Shown: positions 1 through 6,749 of the stretch, piece after piece
How the letters are laid out: each line of letters starts with the position of its first letter
Position numbering within the stretch: the stretch's first letter is position 1
NCBI GenBank assembly: GCA_003224635.1
Contig: QHZK01000223.1
Location: 1-12,162 of the forward strand
DNA length: 12,162 nt
Source: Acidobacteriota bacterium
Lineage (GTDB): Bacteria; Acidobacteriota; Terriglobia; UBA7540
Direction of reading: 5' to 3'
Program-made: the position numbers and the translations under genes
Notes under the pieces: generated by a model
What the model was told of the DNA's origin: nothing
Databases searched by the model: none
The model's input: the letters and a program-made list of their open reading frames with translations, nothing else

Positions 1-604
1 CCCCCTTTGGCCGGCAGGCCTTAATCACTGCCTTCGGGGCCTTGTCAGTGGGGATCTCCCAGGGCTTCGGTGCATAACGAGCGAATTCGGCACGACGGAT
101 GTTGCCCGGGCCACCACCAAGTTCGCAGATGAACTGTTCCAGGTAAGGCTTGTTGAGATCCAAGCTGAGGAGCCAATCGAGCAGTACTTTTGCCAGGCGG
201 TTGATTTCCCTTGTCCAGCCCTGCTGACTGACCCTCAGTTGCGATAACCTTTCCTTGACTCTCCGCTCCTGAGCCTTCCTGAGCGCCTTCTTCCCACTCA
301 TTGACCCTTCCTCGAAAGCTTGCCTCTCTTCGCCAGTGAGGTGGCTGAATCTCAGGTGCTGGCGGACGTTGCCCTCGGAGCGACCGATGGCTTTAGCCAA
401 CCCTCGCCCTGAATGGCCGTTCGCGATCAGCACCTTCAGCCGCTCGCTGCGCGCCAGCGGAGAGAGGTTAGACCAATCCACGAGCAACTGAGCCAGCTCA
501 GAATCTGCGGGCTGAGTCGGCAGAGCGTCGATCGGAGGGATCCCGTACACCCCGGCGAGATGCTGGCTCGTTGAGAGTTCTGGTTTCGTTTTGCTTTTAG
601 GCAT
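1..604 (-). CDS. ParB/KorB-like helix-turn-helix DNA-binding protein, C-terminal end beyond window
   Basis: An open frame runs on the minus strand from ATG at 604-602 to the left edge without a stop, giving 201 residues. A purine-rich AGGAGGAAGG stretch (613-622 on the complement) lies 8-12 nt upstream of the ATG and supports this start. Residues about 50-105 read as a ParB-type HTH: a leading helix (ARSERLKVLIANG), then GLAKAIGRSEGNVRQHLRF, where 'GRSEGNVRQHL' occupies the recognition-helix position, then a 'LTGEERQAFEEGSMSGKKAL' stretch equivalent to the 'L..EV...L..G.LS..HA' tail of ParB/KorB/NOC proteins. The N-terminal ParB/Srx nuclease (CTPase) domain is absent: only about 45 linker-like residues precede the HTH. 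The protein therefore probably binds DNA as a regulator or accessory factor and not as a full partition clamp. Residues 110-125 are rich in Lys, Arg and Glu. It probably forms an operon with the 271-residue gene upstream (43-bp gap). The family call is by motif recognition only; the exact role is unknown. Confidence 0.72.
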   Translation of the reverse strand, partial: MPKSKTKPELSTSQHLAGVYGIPPIDALPTQPADSELAQLLVDWSNLSPLARSERLKVLIANGHSGRGLAKAIGRSEGNVRQHLRFSHLTGEERQAFEEGSMSGKKALRKAQERRVKERLSQLRVSQQGWTREINRLAKVLLDWLLSLDLNKPYLEQFICELGGGPGNIRRAEFARYAPKPWEIPTDKAPKAVIKACRPKG

Positions 605-616
605 GTTGAGGTCCTT

Positions 617-622
617 CCTCCT
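617..622 (-). promoter_or_regulatory. Shine-Dalgarno of the ParB-like gene
   Basis: The complement reads AGGAGG here, followed by AAGGA, 8 to 12 nt before the ATG at 604. It fixes the start of a gene that is incomplete at its other end. Confidence 0.6.
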
Positions 623-647
623 GTGTTTTGGGATTTCGACTAGTGAA

Positions 648-1463
648 TCACTTGCTGAGATACGACCGAGATAGACCATCCTTTTTCCGCTGTCTTCGAC
701 ACCGATCGGCAACGAAATTCCAGATGCGCTCATGCAGCAGGTCGTGGTGATCCCGAGCGGTTTTTAGCCCGTAATAGTCGATAAACCGACGGCCCGAGCG
801 CAACGCGCGTTTGACCAGGTCGCGCAACTGCGCCTCCGGCGGAACCTCGATTCCTGCCGCCGGCAATTCCAGGCGAAATTTCTCGACCCATGAGGCGACC
901 ATGCGCTTGCGCCGGCCCCGCGTGCCGGTCTCGCCGAAAGGCGGATGACGACAGGTGCAGGAGAGAAAGAATGAGCGCACGAAGCGAAGGCCCTGTTGCC
1001 AGCGCTGGCTCGAGACCGTGAAGGCTGCAGAGCCATGCAGGCGGATGAAAGCCGTCTTCCCCCGCTTGCGGGTCCTTTCGAGCTTGCTCAGGAGCCTTTG
1101 GACCGCGCAGGAATGATTCCGCAGCCAGGGTTCCATGTGCCCGTGGCGAACCATCGTCTGAGTGGCACGCAGGCCCACGACGCAGGCTGACGACTCGAAC
1201 ACGTCCAGATGGACCCTCCGGGTGTCAGAGGCTATTGTTGTCTTCTCCAGCGCGCGAGCAATGATTGCCAGCACGAGTGGGTTGTACTCACCCTCGTCCT
1301 TTCGGTTGTGGGGCGAGGTCGAGGACGGCGGAGAGCAACTCTCCTTGCCGCGCTGTTCCCATTCAGAGTGCGCCGTGACAATGTGCCGCAAGCCAGGACG
1401 GATGAGCCTGGCTTCGGAGCGCGACAATCGGAAGGATGCGGTGACGCTGCTTGCCCTGGACAC
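648..1463 (-). CDS. Hypothetical protein, 271 aa, basic, possibly element-borne
   Basis: I do not recognise this protein. The frame starts at GTG 1463-1461, directly behind a perfect AGGAGG (1468-1473 on the complement, 4-nt spacer), and ends at TGA 650-648. The SD is the main reason to prefer it over the shorter plus-strand frames that overlap it. Visible features: a Ser/Arg-rich N-terminal 60 residues that looks disordered, a hydrophobic LVLAIIARAL stretch near residues 63-72, and a strongly basic rest with many Arg and Lys (RTRKRGK, RGRRKRM, RCRRQRKKDG), which suggests nucleic-acid contact. There is an SCTCRHPP Cys pair but no zinc-finger spacing, and no signal peptide or clear membrane span. 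The next gene downstream is the ParB-like HTH gene, 43 bp away in the same direction, so the two are probably co-expressed. The position just inside a tRNA-fragment boundary suggests cargo of an integrated element. It could be an over-called frame; the SD and uninterrupted length argue against that. Confidence 0.55.
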   Translation of the reverse strand: MSRASSVTASFRLSRSEARLIRPGLRHIVTAHSEWEQRGKESCSPPSSTSPHNRKDEGEYNPLVLAIIARALEKTTIASDTRRVHLDVFESSACVVGLRATQTMVRHGHMEPWLRNHSCAVQRLLSKLERTRKRGKTAFIRLHGSAAFTVSSQRWQQGLRFVRSFFLSCTCRHPPFGETGTRGRRKRMVASWVEKFRLELPAAGIEVPPEAQLRDLVKRALRSGRRFIDYYGLKTARDHHDLLHERIWNFVADRCRRQRKKDGLSRSYLSK

Positions 1464-1467
1464 TTAG

Positions 1468-1473
1468 CCTCCT
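1468..1473 (-). promoter_or_regulatory. Consensus Shine-Dalgarno deciding the GTG start of the 271-aa gene
   Basis: The complement reads AGGAGG, four bases before GTG at 1463. No ATG alternative with comparable signal was seen nearby. Confidence 0.6.
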
Positions 1474-1726
1474 GGAATAAAGGTTCAAGTTTCGTTGAGG
1501 GGCTCGACGGGAGAGACCGAAGTGGCCCTCAAGGATCGACGGCTCGGCTGCTGCGACATGCTATTCTGTGAGCCATGCCGACCAACCGCCAAAGAGCAAG
1601 GGTCAACGTCGTCCCCGGAGAACCTGTCCCGTGTACCCGCCGTGTACCTCAGTCCGGCGTTTGTAGCGTTTTCTGCGGTTTGAGCGACTTGTGGCATCAA
1701 TAAGTTATGAGTCTTCAAGTCGCCGC
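1474..1726. other. Gene-free element end with direct repeats
   Basis: About 250 bp lie between the 271-aa gene and the tRNA fragment. Short frames exist on both strands (for example plus-strand 1495-1683), but none has a good ribosome binding site or a recognisable product. The only structure I can point to is the 9-bp direct repeat at 1629-1648. No convincing -35/-10 pair was found for the minus-strand gene. Confidence 0.4.
1629..1648. repeat. 9-bp direct repeat CCGTGTACC, period 11 bp
   Basis: The word CCGTGTACC occurs at 1629-1637 and again at 1640-1648. The 11-bp period puts both copies on nearly the same face of the helix. The pair sits about 80 bp inside the tRNA-fragment boundary, where tyrosine recombinases often have arm-type binding sites. 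That role is inference from position only. Confidence 0.4.
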
Positions 1727-1754
1727 GTGGGTTCGAGTCCCACCCCCGCTACCA
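1727..1754 (+). tRNA. 3' tRNA fragment (T-arm, acceptor strand, CCA); probable attachment-site remnant
   Basis: The T-arm is complete: GTGGG (1727-1731), loop TTCGAGT (1732-1738) and CCCAC (1739-1743) form a 5-bp stem with a consensus 7-base loop. It is followed by CCCCGCT (1744-1750), discriminator A (1751) and an encoded CCA (1752-1754). A functional tRNA would need AGCGGGG (or a G1 wobble form) about 70 bases upstream plus D- and anticodon arms. The upstream sequence has AGCG near 1664 but the complement breaks after four bases, and no anticodon stem forms before the T-arm. This is therefore a partial tRNA, as left where an element integrates into a tRNA 3' end. Identity may extend somewhat left of 1727. 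The tRNA isotype cannot be assigned because no anticodon is present. Confidence 0.7.
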
Positions 1755-1840
1755 CTTAAACCATGCCGCGTTATCAACAGCGTGCAGGTAGACGCTAAAT
1801 AATTGTGTTAAGTTTGTGCTTGACTACTAATCGTGACAGG

Positions 1841-2059
1841 TCGCTGCTCCAGCTCGGTTTGGGTCTCGCCATTGGCATTCCAGTGGCGCTCGCCGCAGGC
1901 CGCCTGCTCGCCAGCCAGCTCTACGGAGTCAAGAGTTATGATCCGGCTATTCTGGGCTTAGCCGCCGCAGCTCTCACAGCCTGCGCGCTCGTGGCGGCAT
2001 TTGTACCTGCTCGGCGCGCAGCCTCGATTGATCCGGTGCAGGCCTTGCGGACTGAATGA
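1841..2059 (+). pseudogene. C-terminal remnant of an ADOP-type permease
   Basis: About 72 codons match the last transmembrane pair and tail of the ADOP proteins in the same window. Segments include GLAIGIPVALAAGRLLASQLYG, the S/T-x-DP turn, a second hydrophobic helix (LGLAAAALTACALVAAFVPA), and the signature tail ARRAA-x-IDPVQALRTE, equivalent to ARRATKVDPMVALRYE in ADOP1. The rest of an approximately 800-residue protein is missing. The frame stays open to GTG at 1805, but the codons before 1841 have no family resemblance, so this is debris and not a small gene. It lies 87 bp right of the tRNA fragment and points the same way as the array downstream. It is more divergent from ADOP1-3 than they are from each other at the tail, so it is probably an older array member cut by rearrangement. 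Confidence 0.8.
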
Positions 2060-2091
2060 TCGACGAACAACCGCACGGTGGAAGTCTCCTG

Positions 2092-2500
2092 TCATTCCAG
2101 GTAATCGGTCAGTGCCTCCGCGATCTCGCCCAGACTGCGTCCCGCAAAGCGCACCGCCAGCCCCAAGACTTCACGCCGTACTGGAGGGTGCGCCGGTGCA
2201 ATTGCCGTCAGGGGTATCCCGCCCTCGGTGTGAGGAGGAAGGGTCACCGAACGACCCTTATCGACCTTCCAACCGGAGGGCGCGCGCAACTCCACGAACG
2301 CCTGCTGCGGCGAGCCTGCGTGGTTGTAGACTCTCGCCTCGATGGTTGTTACCCGCTGGCCCGGCAGGACCGACTGCCGATAGGGGTACGCAAGAAGGGT
2401 CCAGGCCAAAGTTGGGATCATCCCAAGGAAACAACGTGGAAAGCAGGTCGCGACGCCGCTCGATCAGCTCGAGAGCCCTCCTGATATACACCCCCCGCAA
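2092..2500 (-). pseudogene. C-terminal remnant of an unidentified protein with Ig-like domain, frameshifted
   Basis: Two minus-strand frames join into one plausible protein tail. The upstream piece (from about 2500) reads GVYIRRALELIERRRDLLS, then FPWDDPNFGLDPS. The downstream piece reads LAYPYRQSVLPGQ, then a beta-rich region ending GRSLGEIAEALTDYLE with TGA at 2094-2092. The switch of frame falls near 2390-2405, and the peptide sense continues across it, so a small indel has broken the gene. The beta-rich part (VTTIEARVYNHAG, VELRAPSGWKV, TLPPHTEGGIPLT) resembles the NEW3/alpha-galactosidase-associated Ig-like fold at the end of many secreted hydrolases. A stop lies just upstream of 2500, so the N-terminal catalytic part is lost. 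I cannot name the enzyme. It lies 89 bp downstream of the MFS gene on the same strand. Confidence 0.55.
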
Positions 2501-2589
2501 ATCTTTCGCGCTCTATTCGTCGCGCCACCGAGGCGGGCGGCTGTTCCGTAAAGATACCCAGACCGACGATTCGAACCACGGTGCAGGCT

Positions 2590-3825
2590 TCAGGCTGACG
2601 TTCGACGCGCGGTTGGTATTAATTCGCCCACCAGGGTCCAATACGACAGCAGGCCTGCAACGAGAACAATAACGGCTACGGCGACGCCCGGAAGGTAGGA
2701 GCCGGTCCGCGCAATCAGAAATCCCGTCGCCATCGGCGAGAGCACGCCACCAAGGTTGCCTGCCAGGTTCTCCCACCCGGTCCAGACGCCCAATCGGTCC
2801 GTGGGTGCGCAACCTTGCAGGATCGCCATCAAGTTCCCTGTCGCCAGGCCGACCATGGAAGCGCCACAGAGCAAGCCCAGAGCCGACCTTGTGTCCGTCG
2901 CCCGCACCGCAGGAATGAGCATCAGCCCGCTGAGGAACGCCGCAGTAATAATCCCTTTCCGCGTACGCGTTTCGTTCCAGCCGGAATGGATCAGCCGGTC
3001 GGCGATCCAACCACCCAAGGGCATGCAGGTGCCGAAAATCAAGTAGGGAAGAGAAGCGTAGGAGCCGGCTTCCAGAAGCGTGAGGCGCCGCACTTTCACC
3101 AGATAGTCCGGCAACCAAGTAACCAACAGGTACCAATAGTAGCCGAAGCAAAAGAACCCGACGCAGATGCCAAAGAGGTCTCGACTGAGAGGTGTCCCGT
3201 TGCGACGCTCGCGGGCGCCCGTGGCAATACGTCCCGCAGTCGGGTCCCGGCGTTGCTCCGAGGGGTAGACGGATAACCAAGGGATTAACCAAAAGAGCGC
3301 GGAGAAGCCGACCAAGAAGAACATTCGGCGCCAGCCATAGCGGACAATGAGCCAGGCAATCAAGGGCGCCCCGAGCGCGAGTCCAGCGCGGCTCCCCGAA
3401 TCGAAGAGCCCGGAAGGCAGCCCACGTTCTTCCGGCGGGAAGAAGGCAGCGACGATCTTGGTCCCGCCGGCAAGATAAATGGACTCGCCGACCCCGAGAA
3501 GCATACGCAGCCCTATCAACGCGGACAAGCTCGAAGCCACACCTGTGAGACCGCAAGCCACGGACCAGAGCGCAAACAGGCCAGCGTAGAGCCAGCGCAG
3601 ATTGAAGCGATCGGCACACCAGCCCACGGGCACCTGCATGACGGCATAGGACCAAAAGAAGGCCGAAAGCAAGATACCCTTGAGCGTCGGGCCCAGAGCC
3701 AGGTCTTGCGAGATTGCCGGAAGCGCGAGCGCGAGCGTGGCGCGGTCCAGATAGTTGATCAATGAAGCCGCAAAAAGCAGCCCGACAATCGTCCAGCGGC
3801 GCGCATTCGAAACGACGGCTGCCAT
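2590..3825 (-). CDS. MFS transporter, anion:cation symporter (ACS) family type
   Basis: A 411-residue 12-helix permease of the inner membrane, intact from ATG 3825-3823 to TGA 2592-2590. Helix 1 ends with the NYLDR motif (residues 24-28) typical of the ACS family (sialate, hexuronate, glucarate and tartrate carriers). The MFS loop motif GWCADRFNLR is at 68-77. The helix 4-5 region has GVGES...FFPPEERGLPSGLFDSGSR, matching the ACS pattern of a Pro-Pro-Glu-Arg turn and a Ser-Gly stretch. A long cytoplasmic loop with many charged residues lies at about 190-210. Length is close to the family norm (420-450). The likely job is proton-coupled uptake of an organic acid or sugar acid; the substrate cannot be read from sequence. 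The start has no well-spaced SD (AAGGA is one base from ATG), so the true start is less certain. No catabolic gene is beside it; the only same-strand neighbour is a broken remnant. Confidence 0.88.
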   Translation of the reverse strand: MAAVVSNARRWTIVGLLFAASLINYLDRATLALALPAISQDLALGPTLKGILLSAFFWSYAVMQVPVGWCADRFNLRWLYAGLFALWSVACGLTGVASSLSALIGLRMLLGVGESIYLAGGTKIVAAFFPPEERGLPSGLFDSGSRAGLALGAPLIAWLIVRYGWRRMFFLVGFSALFWLIPWLSVYPSEQRRDPTAGRIATGARERRNGTPLSRDLFGICVGFFCFGYYWYLLVTWLPDYLVKVRRLTLLEAGSYASLPYLIFGTCMPLGGWIADRLIHSGWNETRTRKGIITAAFLSGLMLIPAVRATDTRSALGLLCGASMVGLATGNLMAILQGCAPTDRLGVWTGWENLAGNLGGVLSPMATGFLIARTGSYLPGVAVAVIVLVAGLLSYWTLVGELIPTARRTSA

Positions 3826-3960
3826 GTCCTTGAAGCCTGCGGTGCTGACTGAATTACCAAGCCTGCGGGTTAAGTCGCTGACGTGTTTTGCCCGCCACGA
3901 TCCGGGCCGGGCTTGCCATCATACCTCAGTCGAGTACTACGAGGCCTCGGCATGTCGATG

Positions 3961-3998
3961 TGGTCCTTAACAATAGTTGTCCAAAACCCCAAGGACCA
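3961..3998. repeat. Perfect 8-bp inverted repeat, 22-bp spacer
   Basis: TGGTCCTT at 3961-3968 and its exact complement AAGGACCA at 3991-3998. It could be two operator half-sites or a long-loop hairpin. It lies in the divergent promoter region, 136 bp upstream of the MFS start and 272 bp upstream of ADOP1. Confidence 0.4.
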
Positions 3999-4050
3999 AC
4001 CTGAGACCATTTCGCAGCCGCCCAGCCGCTCATCGAGAGCTTTACCTATG

Positions 4051-4070
4051 ATACTCCTCGATACTCCTCG
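4051..4070. repeat. 10-bp perfect tandem repeat ATACTCCTCG, two copies
   Basis: Two exact adjacent copies (4051-4060, 4061-4070), about one helical turn each. Either replication slippage or paired protein-binding sites. Confidence 0.45.
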
Positions 4071-4162
4071 TCTGGTCGGCCCGGACTGTCCGCTTGCGGA
4101 TGCGAGTTTCCCAGGAGCGGGCAGCCTTCGTTCAGCACTCGAGCAGCAAATTCCATTTGTTC

Positions 4163-4191
4163 TTGTGTTTTCAACTAGTTGGCGGTATGGG
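4163..4191 (+). promoter_or_regulatory. Weak candidate promoter of the ADOP array with palindromic spacer
   Basis: TTGTGT and TATGGG hexamers are 17 bp apart, each only about half consensus. The spacer contains the perfect palindrome CAACTAGTTG (4172-4181), a plausible operator position. The ADOP1 start is 79 bp downstream of the -10-like hexamer. Support is weak. Confidence 0.2.
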
Positions 4192-4269
4192 CGGTTTGGC
4201 ACGCGGGCTGCGACTCGGAACCGGGTTGGCGTGTGCATCGGCCGAATTCCCATCTGAGGTGTGGTGACT

Positions 4270-6720
4270 ATGGGTACGCTGCTCCAGGACCTTCGTTACG
4301 GCTTGCGGATGCTGGCCAGGAATCCCGGCTTCACGGTCGTTGCCGTCCTGACGCTCGCGCTGGGCATAGGCGCCAACACGGCGATCTTCAGCGTGATTGA
4401 TGCGGTTTTGCTCAACCGCATGCCGTATCTGAATGCCGACCGCCTGGTGATGGTGTGGGAACAAAGCCCGGGACGGGGTTGGTTTCGAAACATCGTTTCC
4501 GCCGCCAATTTTGTCGACTGGAGAAAGCTGAACCCGGTTTTCACTGGGATGGCTGCCGTCGATGAGGGTGCTTACGACGTGAGCGGAACAGGAGAGCCCT
4601 TGGAAGTCCGGGGCGAGCAGGTTTCCGCGGATTTCTTTTCCGTGCTCGGGGTCCAGGCCGCGCTCGGCCGCACGTTCACACCCGAGGAGGACCAGCCCGG
4701 CGGCGCGCGTGCGGCGGTGTTGAGTAATCGGCTGTGGAAGGAGCGTTACGGCGCCGACCCTGCGCTTGTGGGCCACGAAATCACTATCAACCGCAGCCGC
4801 TTTACGGTGATTGGCGTTCTACCGCCGGGCTTCTATTTTCCTCCCTGGGGTGACAAGGCGGACCTGTGGATCGCGGGCTTAGATCTCCGCCGGCCTGAGC
4901 GGACCTGGCACGAGTATGTTTCGATCGCGCGGTTGAAACCCGGTGTGACGATTGCACAGGCACAGGCCGAAATGGATACCATCGCCCGCGGGCTCGAGAA
5001 GCAGTACCCGGAACAGAAAGGCTGGGGCGTGCAGTTGGTCAACTTGCACGAGCAGGTTGTGGGAGACATGCGCCCGGCTTTGCTGGTGTTGCTGGCTGCG
5101 GTCGGCATGGTCCTGCTGATTGCGTGCGCAAATCTTGCCAACCTGCAGCTCGCGCGAGCGGCCGCGCGGGAGAAAGAAATCGCCGTTCGAGCGGCTCTCG
5201 GTGCCGAGCGCCACCGTATCGTCCGCCAGCTTCTGACCGAGAGTGTGCTGCTGGCGATAATCGGCGGCGGCCTTGGTCTTCTGCTGGCGAGCTGGGGCGT
5301 CACCCTTTTGGTGAGGCTGACCCCGCAAGACACTCCCGGCCTCAACCAGGTCGGTGTCAACGCCGGAGTGCTTGGTTTTACTCTAGTCCTGTCCATCGCT
5401 GCTGGAATTGTGTTTGGGCTGGCGCCGGCGTTTGGCGCCTCGAGGGTAGACCCGAACCAATCTCTCAAGGAGGGCAGTCGAGGTTCTACACAGGGCGCGA
5501 GCAGCAACCGCTTGCGCGGGCTTCTGGTGAGTGCTGAACTTGCTCTTGCTCTCGTCTTGTTGGTGGGCGCCGGCCTACTGATCAGGACGTTCATTGCCCT
5601 CAGCCAGGTTGATCTGGGCCTCGAGCCGCACAACGTGCTGACGATGCGGATCGCCTTGTTAGGACCCAAGTACCAAGAGCGGAGCCGCCAGACGGAGTTT
5701 TTCCGCCAGCTACTTCAGAAATTGGGATCGCTGCCAGGAGTAACCTCTGCGGCGGTGATCGATGGCGGCGGCCTTGCACCGGATGGAGGCAATGGCGACG
5801 CCTTCATGATCGTAGGCCGCCCTGTTCCGCCGTCTAGCGAGCTTCCCGATGCCGTATTCCGGGTGATAAGCCCGGATTACTTTCGAACGATGGGCATACC
5901 GCTGCTGAGGGGGCGGTATTTCACGGAAGCAGACAATCAGGAGGCCCCGGGTGCTGCGATTATCAGCGAGAAGCTGGCCCGCAACTTCTGGCCCGGCGGT
6001 GAGCCGATCGGCAGCGAGCTCACGTTTCCCACTCTTGAGGTTGCGGTCCCGGGTGTCGCTGCAAGGCGGCTCAAGCGGTTTGCGATTGTGGGCATCGTGA
6101 AAGCCGTTAAGAATCGCGGCCTGGAAGTGGAGCCCGAGGAAGAAGTGTATGTGCCCTACAGCCAGTACCCCACTTTCTACTCGCCGCGCACGCTGGTGGC
6201 GCGAACGTCCGTCGAGCCGACCTTGTTGGTGTCGGCGATACGACACGAAGTCACGATGCTGGACGCTGACCAGCCGATTTCTGAAATCAGAACCATGGAC
6301 CAGGTGGTAGCCCAGGCCGCAGCAGGGCATCGTTTCCCCATGGTTCTGCTGGGGCTCTTCGCGGCGCTTGCAATGGCTCTCGCCGGAGTCGGCATCTACG
6401 GCGTGACGTCCTATTCCGTCGGCCGGCGGGCGCACGAGATCGGCATCCGCGTGGCGCTCGGCGCGCGCCGCGCCCATGTGCTGCGGCTGGTGTTGAGCGG
6501 CAGCATGAGGTGGGTGCTGGCCGGCCTGGCGCTTGGGATCGCCGGGTCACTCGGCCTCACCCGCCTTCTGAGGGACTTGCTTTATGGGGTGCGGCCAACC
6601 GATCCGCTGGTGCTCGGCGCTGTCTCCCTGCTGCTCAGCAGTGTGGCGCTCGTTGCGTGCTACATCCCGGCGCGGCGCGCGACCAAGGTTGATCCGATGG
6701 TGGCGCTGCGTTACGAGTAA
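4270..6720 (+). CDS. ADOP-type duplicated MacB/FtsX permease (ADOP1)
   Basis: An intact 816-residue inner-membrane protein with two MacB periplasmic-core plus FtsX-permease units and no ATPase domain. The first helix (about 20-45, including LTLALGIGANTAIFS) is preceded by the family leader LLQDLRYGLRML. Periplasmic core 1 spans about 46-265, the first FtsX domain about 267-410 (LLIACANLANLQLARA; EIAVRAALGAERHRIVRQLL), a second anchor helix about 417-440, core 2 about 440-680, and the second FtsX domain about 685-816 ending YIPARRATKVDPMVALRYE. Length matches the ADOP family. GAGGTG at 4256-4261 is 8 nt from ATG 4270, so I chose this start over GTG 4261 or 4264. Related MacB and LolC/E proteins work with a separate ATPase in mechanotransmission or lipoprotein export; here no ATPase gene is in sight and the function is unknown. 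It is the first gene of a tandem array, 29 bp before ADOP2. Confidence 0.93.
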   Translation: MGTLLQDLRYGLRMLARNPGFTVVAVLTLALGIGANTAIFSVIDAVLLNRMPYLNADRLVMVWEQSPGRGWFRNIVSAANFVDWRKLNPVFTGMAAVDEGAYDVSGTGEPLEVRGEQVSADFFSVLGVQAALGRTFTPEEDQPGGARAAVLSNRLWKERYGADPALVGHEITINRSRFTVIGVLPPGFYFPPWGDKADLWIAGLDLRRPERTWHEYVSIARLKPGVTIAQAQAEMDTIARGLEKQYPEQKGWGVQLVNLHEQVVGDMRPALLVLLAAVGMVLLIACANLANLQLARAAAREKEIAVRAALGAERHRIVRQLLTESVLLAIIGGGLGLLLASWGVTLLVRLTPQDTPGLNQVGVNAGVLGFTLVLSIAAGIVFGLAPAFGASRVDPNQSLKEGSRGSTQGASSNRLRGLLVSAELALALVLLVGAGLLIRTFIALSQVDLGLEPHNVLTMRIALLGPKYQERSRQTEFFRQLLQKLGSLPGVTSAAVIDGGGLAPDGGNGDAFMIVGRPVPPSSELPDAVFRVISPDYFRTMGIPLLRGRYFTEADNQEAPGAAIISEKLARNFWPGGEPIGSELTFPTLEVAVPGVAARRLKRFAIVGIVKAVKNRGLEVEPEEEVYVPYSQYPTFYSPRTLVARTSVEPTLLVSAIRHEVTMLDADQPISEIRTMDQVVAQAAAGHRFPMVLLGLFAALAMALAGVGIYGVTSYSVGRRAHEIGIRVALGARRAHVLRLVLSGSMRWVLAGLALGIAGSLGLTRLLRDLLYGVRPTDPLVLGAVSLLLSSVALVACYIPARRATKVDPMVALRYE

Positions 6721-6739
6721 GCGATGACTCGAAATTTTC

Positions 6740-6745
6740 GGAGGT
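6740..6745 (+). promoter_or_regulatory. Shine-Dalgarno of ADOP2
   Basis: GGAGGT lies 4 nt before ATG 6750. The intact RBS shows that the N-terminal piece of the split gene still has its translation signal. Confidence 0.6.
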
Positions 6746-6749
6746 CACA

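Larger units (their letters stand above)
3826..4269. promoter_or_regulatory. Divergent intergenic region between MFS and ADOP array
   Basis: This spacer of about 440 bp contains no gene I can support; frames on both strands lack RBS and family resemblance. It should hold the promoters of both the MFS gene and the ADOP array. Visible structure: a TATGAT (5 of 6 to the -10 consensus) on the minus strand at 3923-3918 without a good -35; a perfect 8-bp inverted repeat at 3961-3998; a 10-bp tandem repeat at 4051-4070; and a perfect palindrome at 4172-4181 lying between weak promoter-like hexamers TTGTGT (4163-4168) and TATGGG (4186-4191), spaced 17 bp. No PadR-like regulator gene, which I recall as a frequent companion of these permeases, is present here. 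Confidence 0.4.

Noticed and set aside
996..1571. Plus-strand frames opposite the 271-aa gene
   Set aside because: No ribosome binding sites or recognisable products; the minus-strand frame is longer and has a perfect SD.
1664..1754. Possible complete tRNA ending at the CCA
   Set aside because: The candidate 5' acceptor near 1664 pairs for only four bases, and neither a D-arm nor an anticodon stem forms; only the T-arm and acceptor 3' strand are supported.
1803..1831. Promoter-like TTGTGT and TACTAA before the ADOP remnant, with GTG 1805 as a start of a small gene
   Set aside because: The hexamers are weak, the first dozen codons show no family resemblance, and the product would be only a truncated helix pair; called debris.
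2559..2580. T-loop-like GTTCGAATC on the minus strand, considered as a second tRNA fragment
   Set aside because: No complementary stem on either side of the loop and no CCA end; chance match.
2001..2672. Plus-strand 223-codon frame over the remnant region
   Set aside because: Pro/Arg-rich shadow of minus-strand coding sequence with no motif or RBS.
2513..3655. 380-codon minus-strand frame overlapping the MFS gene
   Set aside because: Arg- and Cys-rich shadow frame with no family resemblance; the MFS frame on the same strand has clear membrane helices and motifs.
3870..4257. Frames of about 125 codons on both strands in the divergent spacer, considered as a PadR regulator remnant
   Set aside because: No PadR winged-helix pattern, no SD, and low-complexity Pro/Ser/Arg composition; treated as non-coding.
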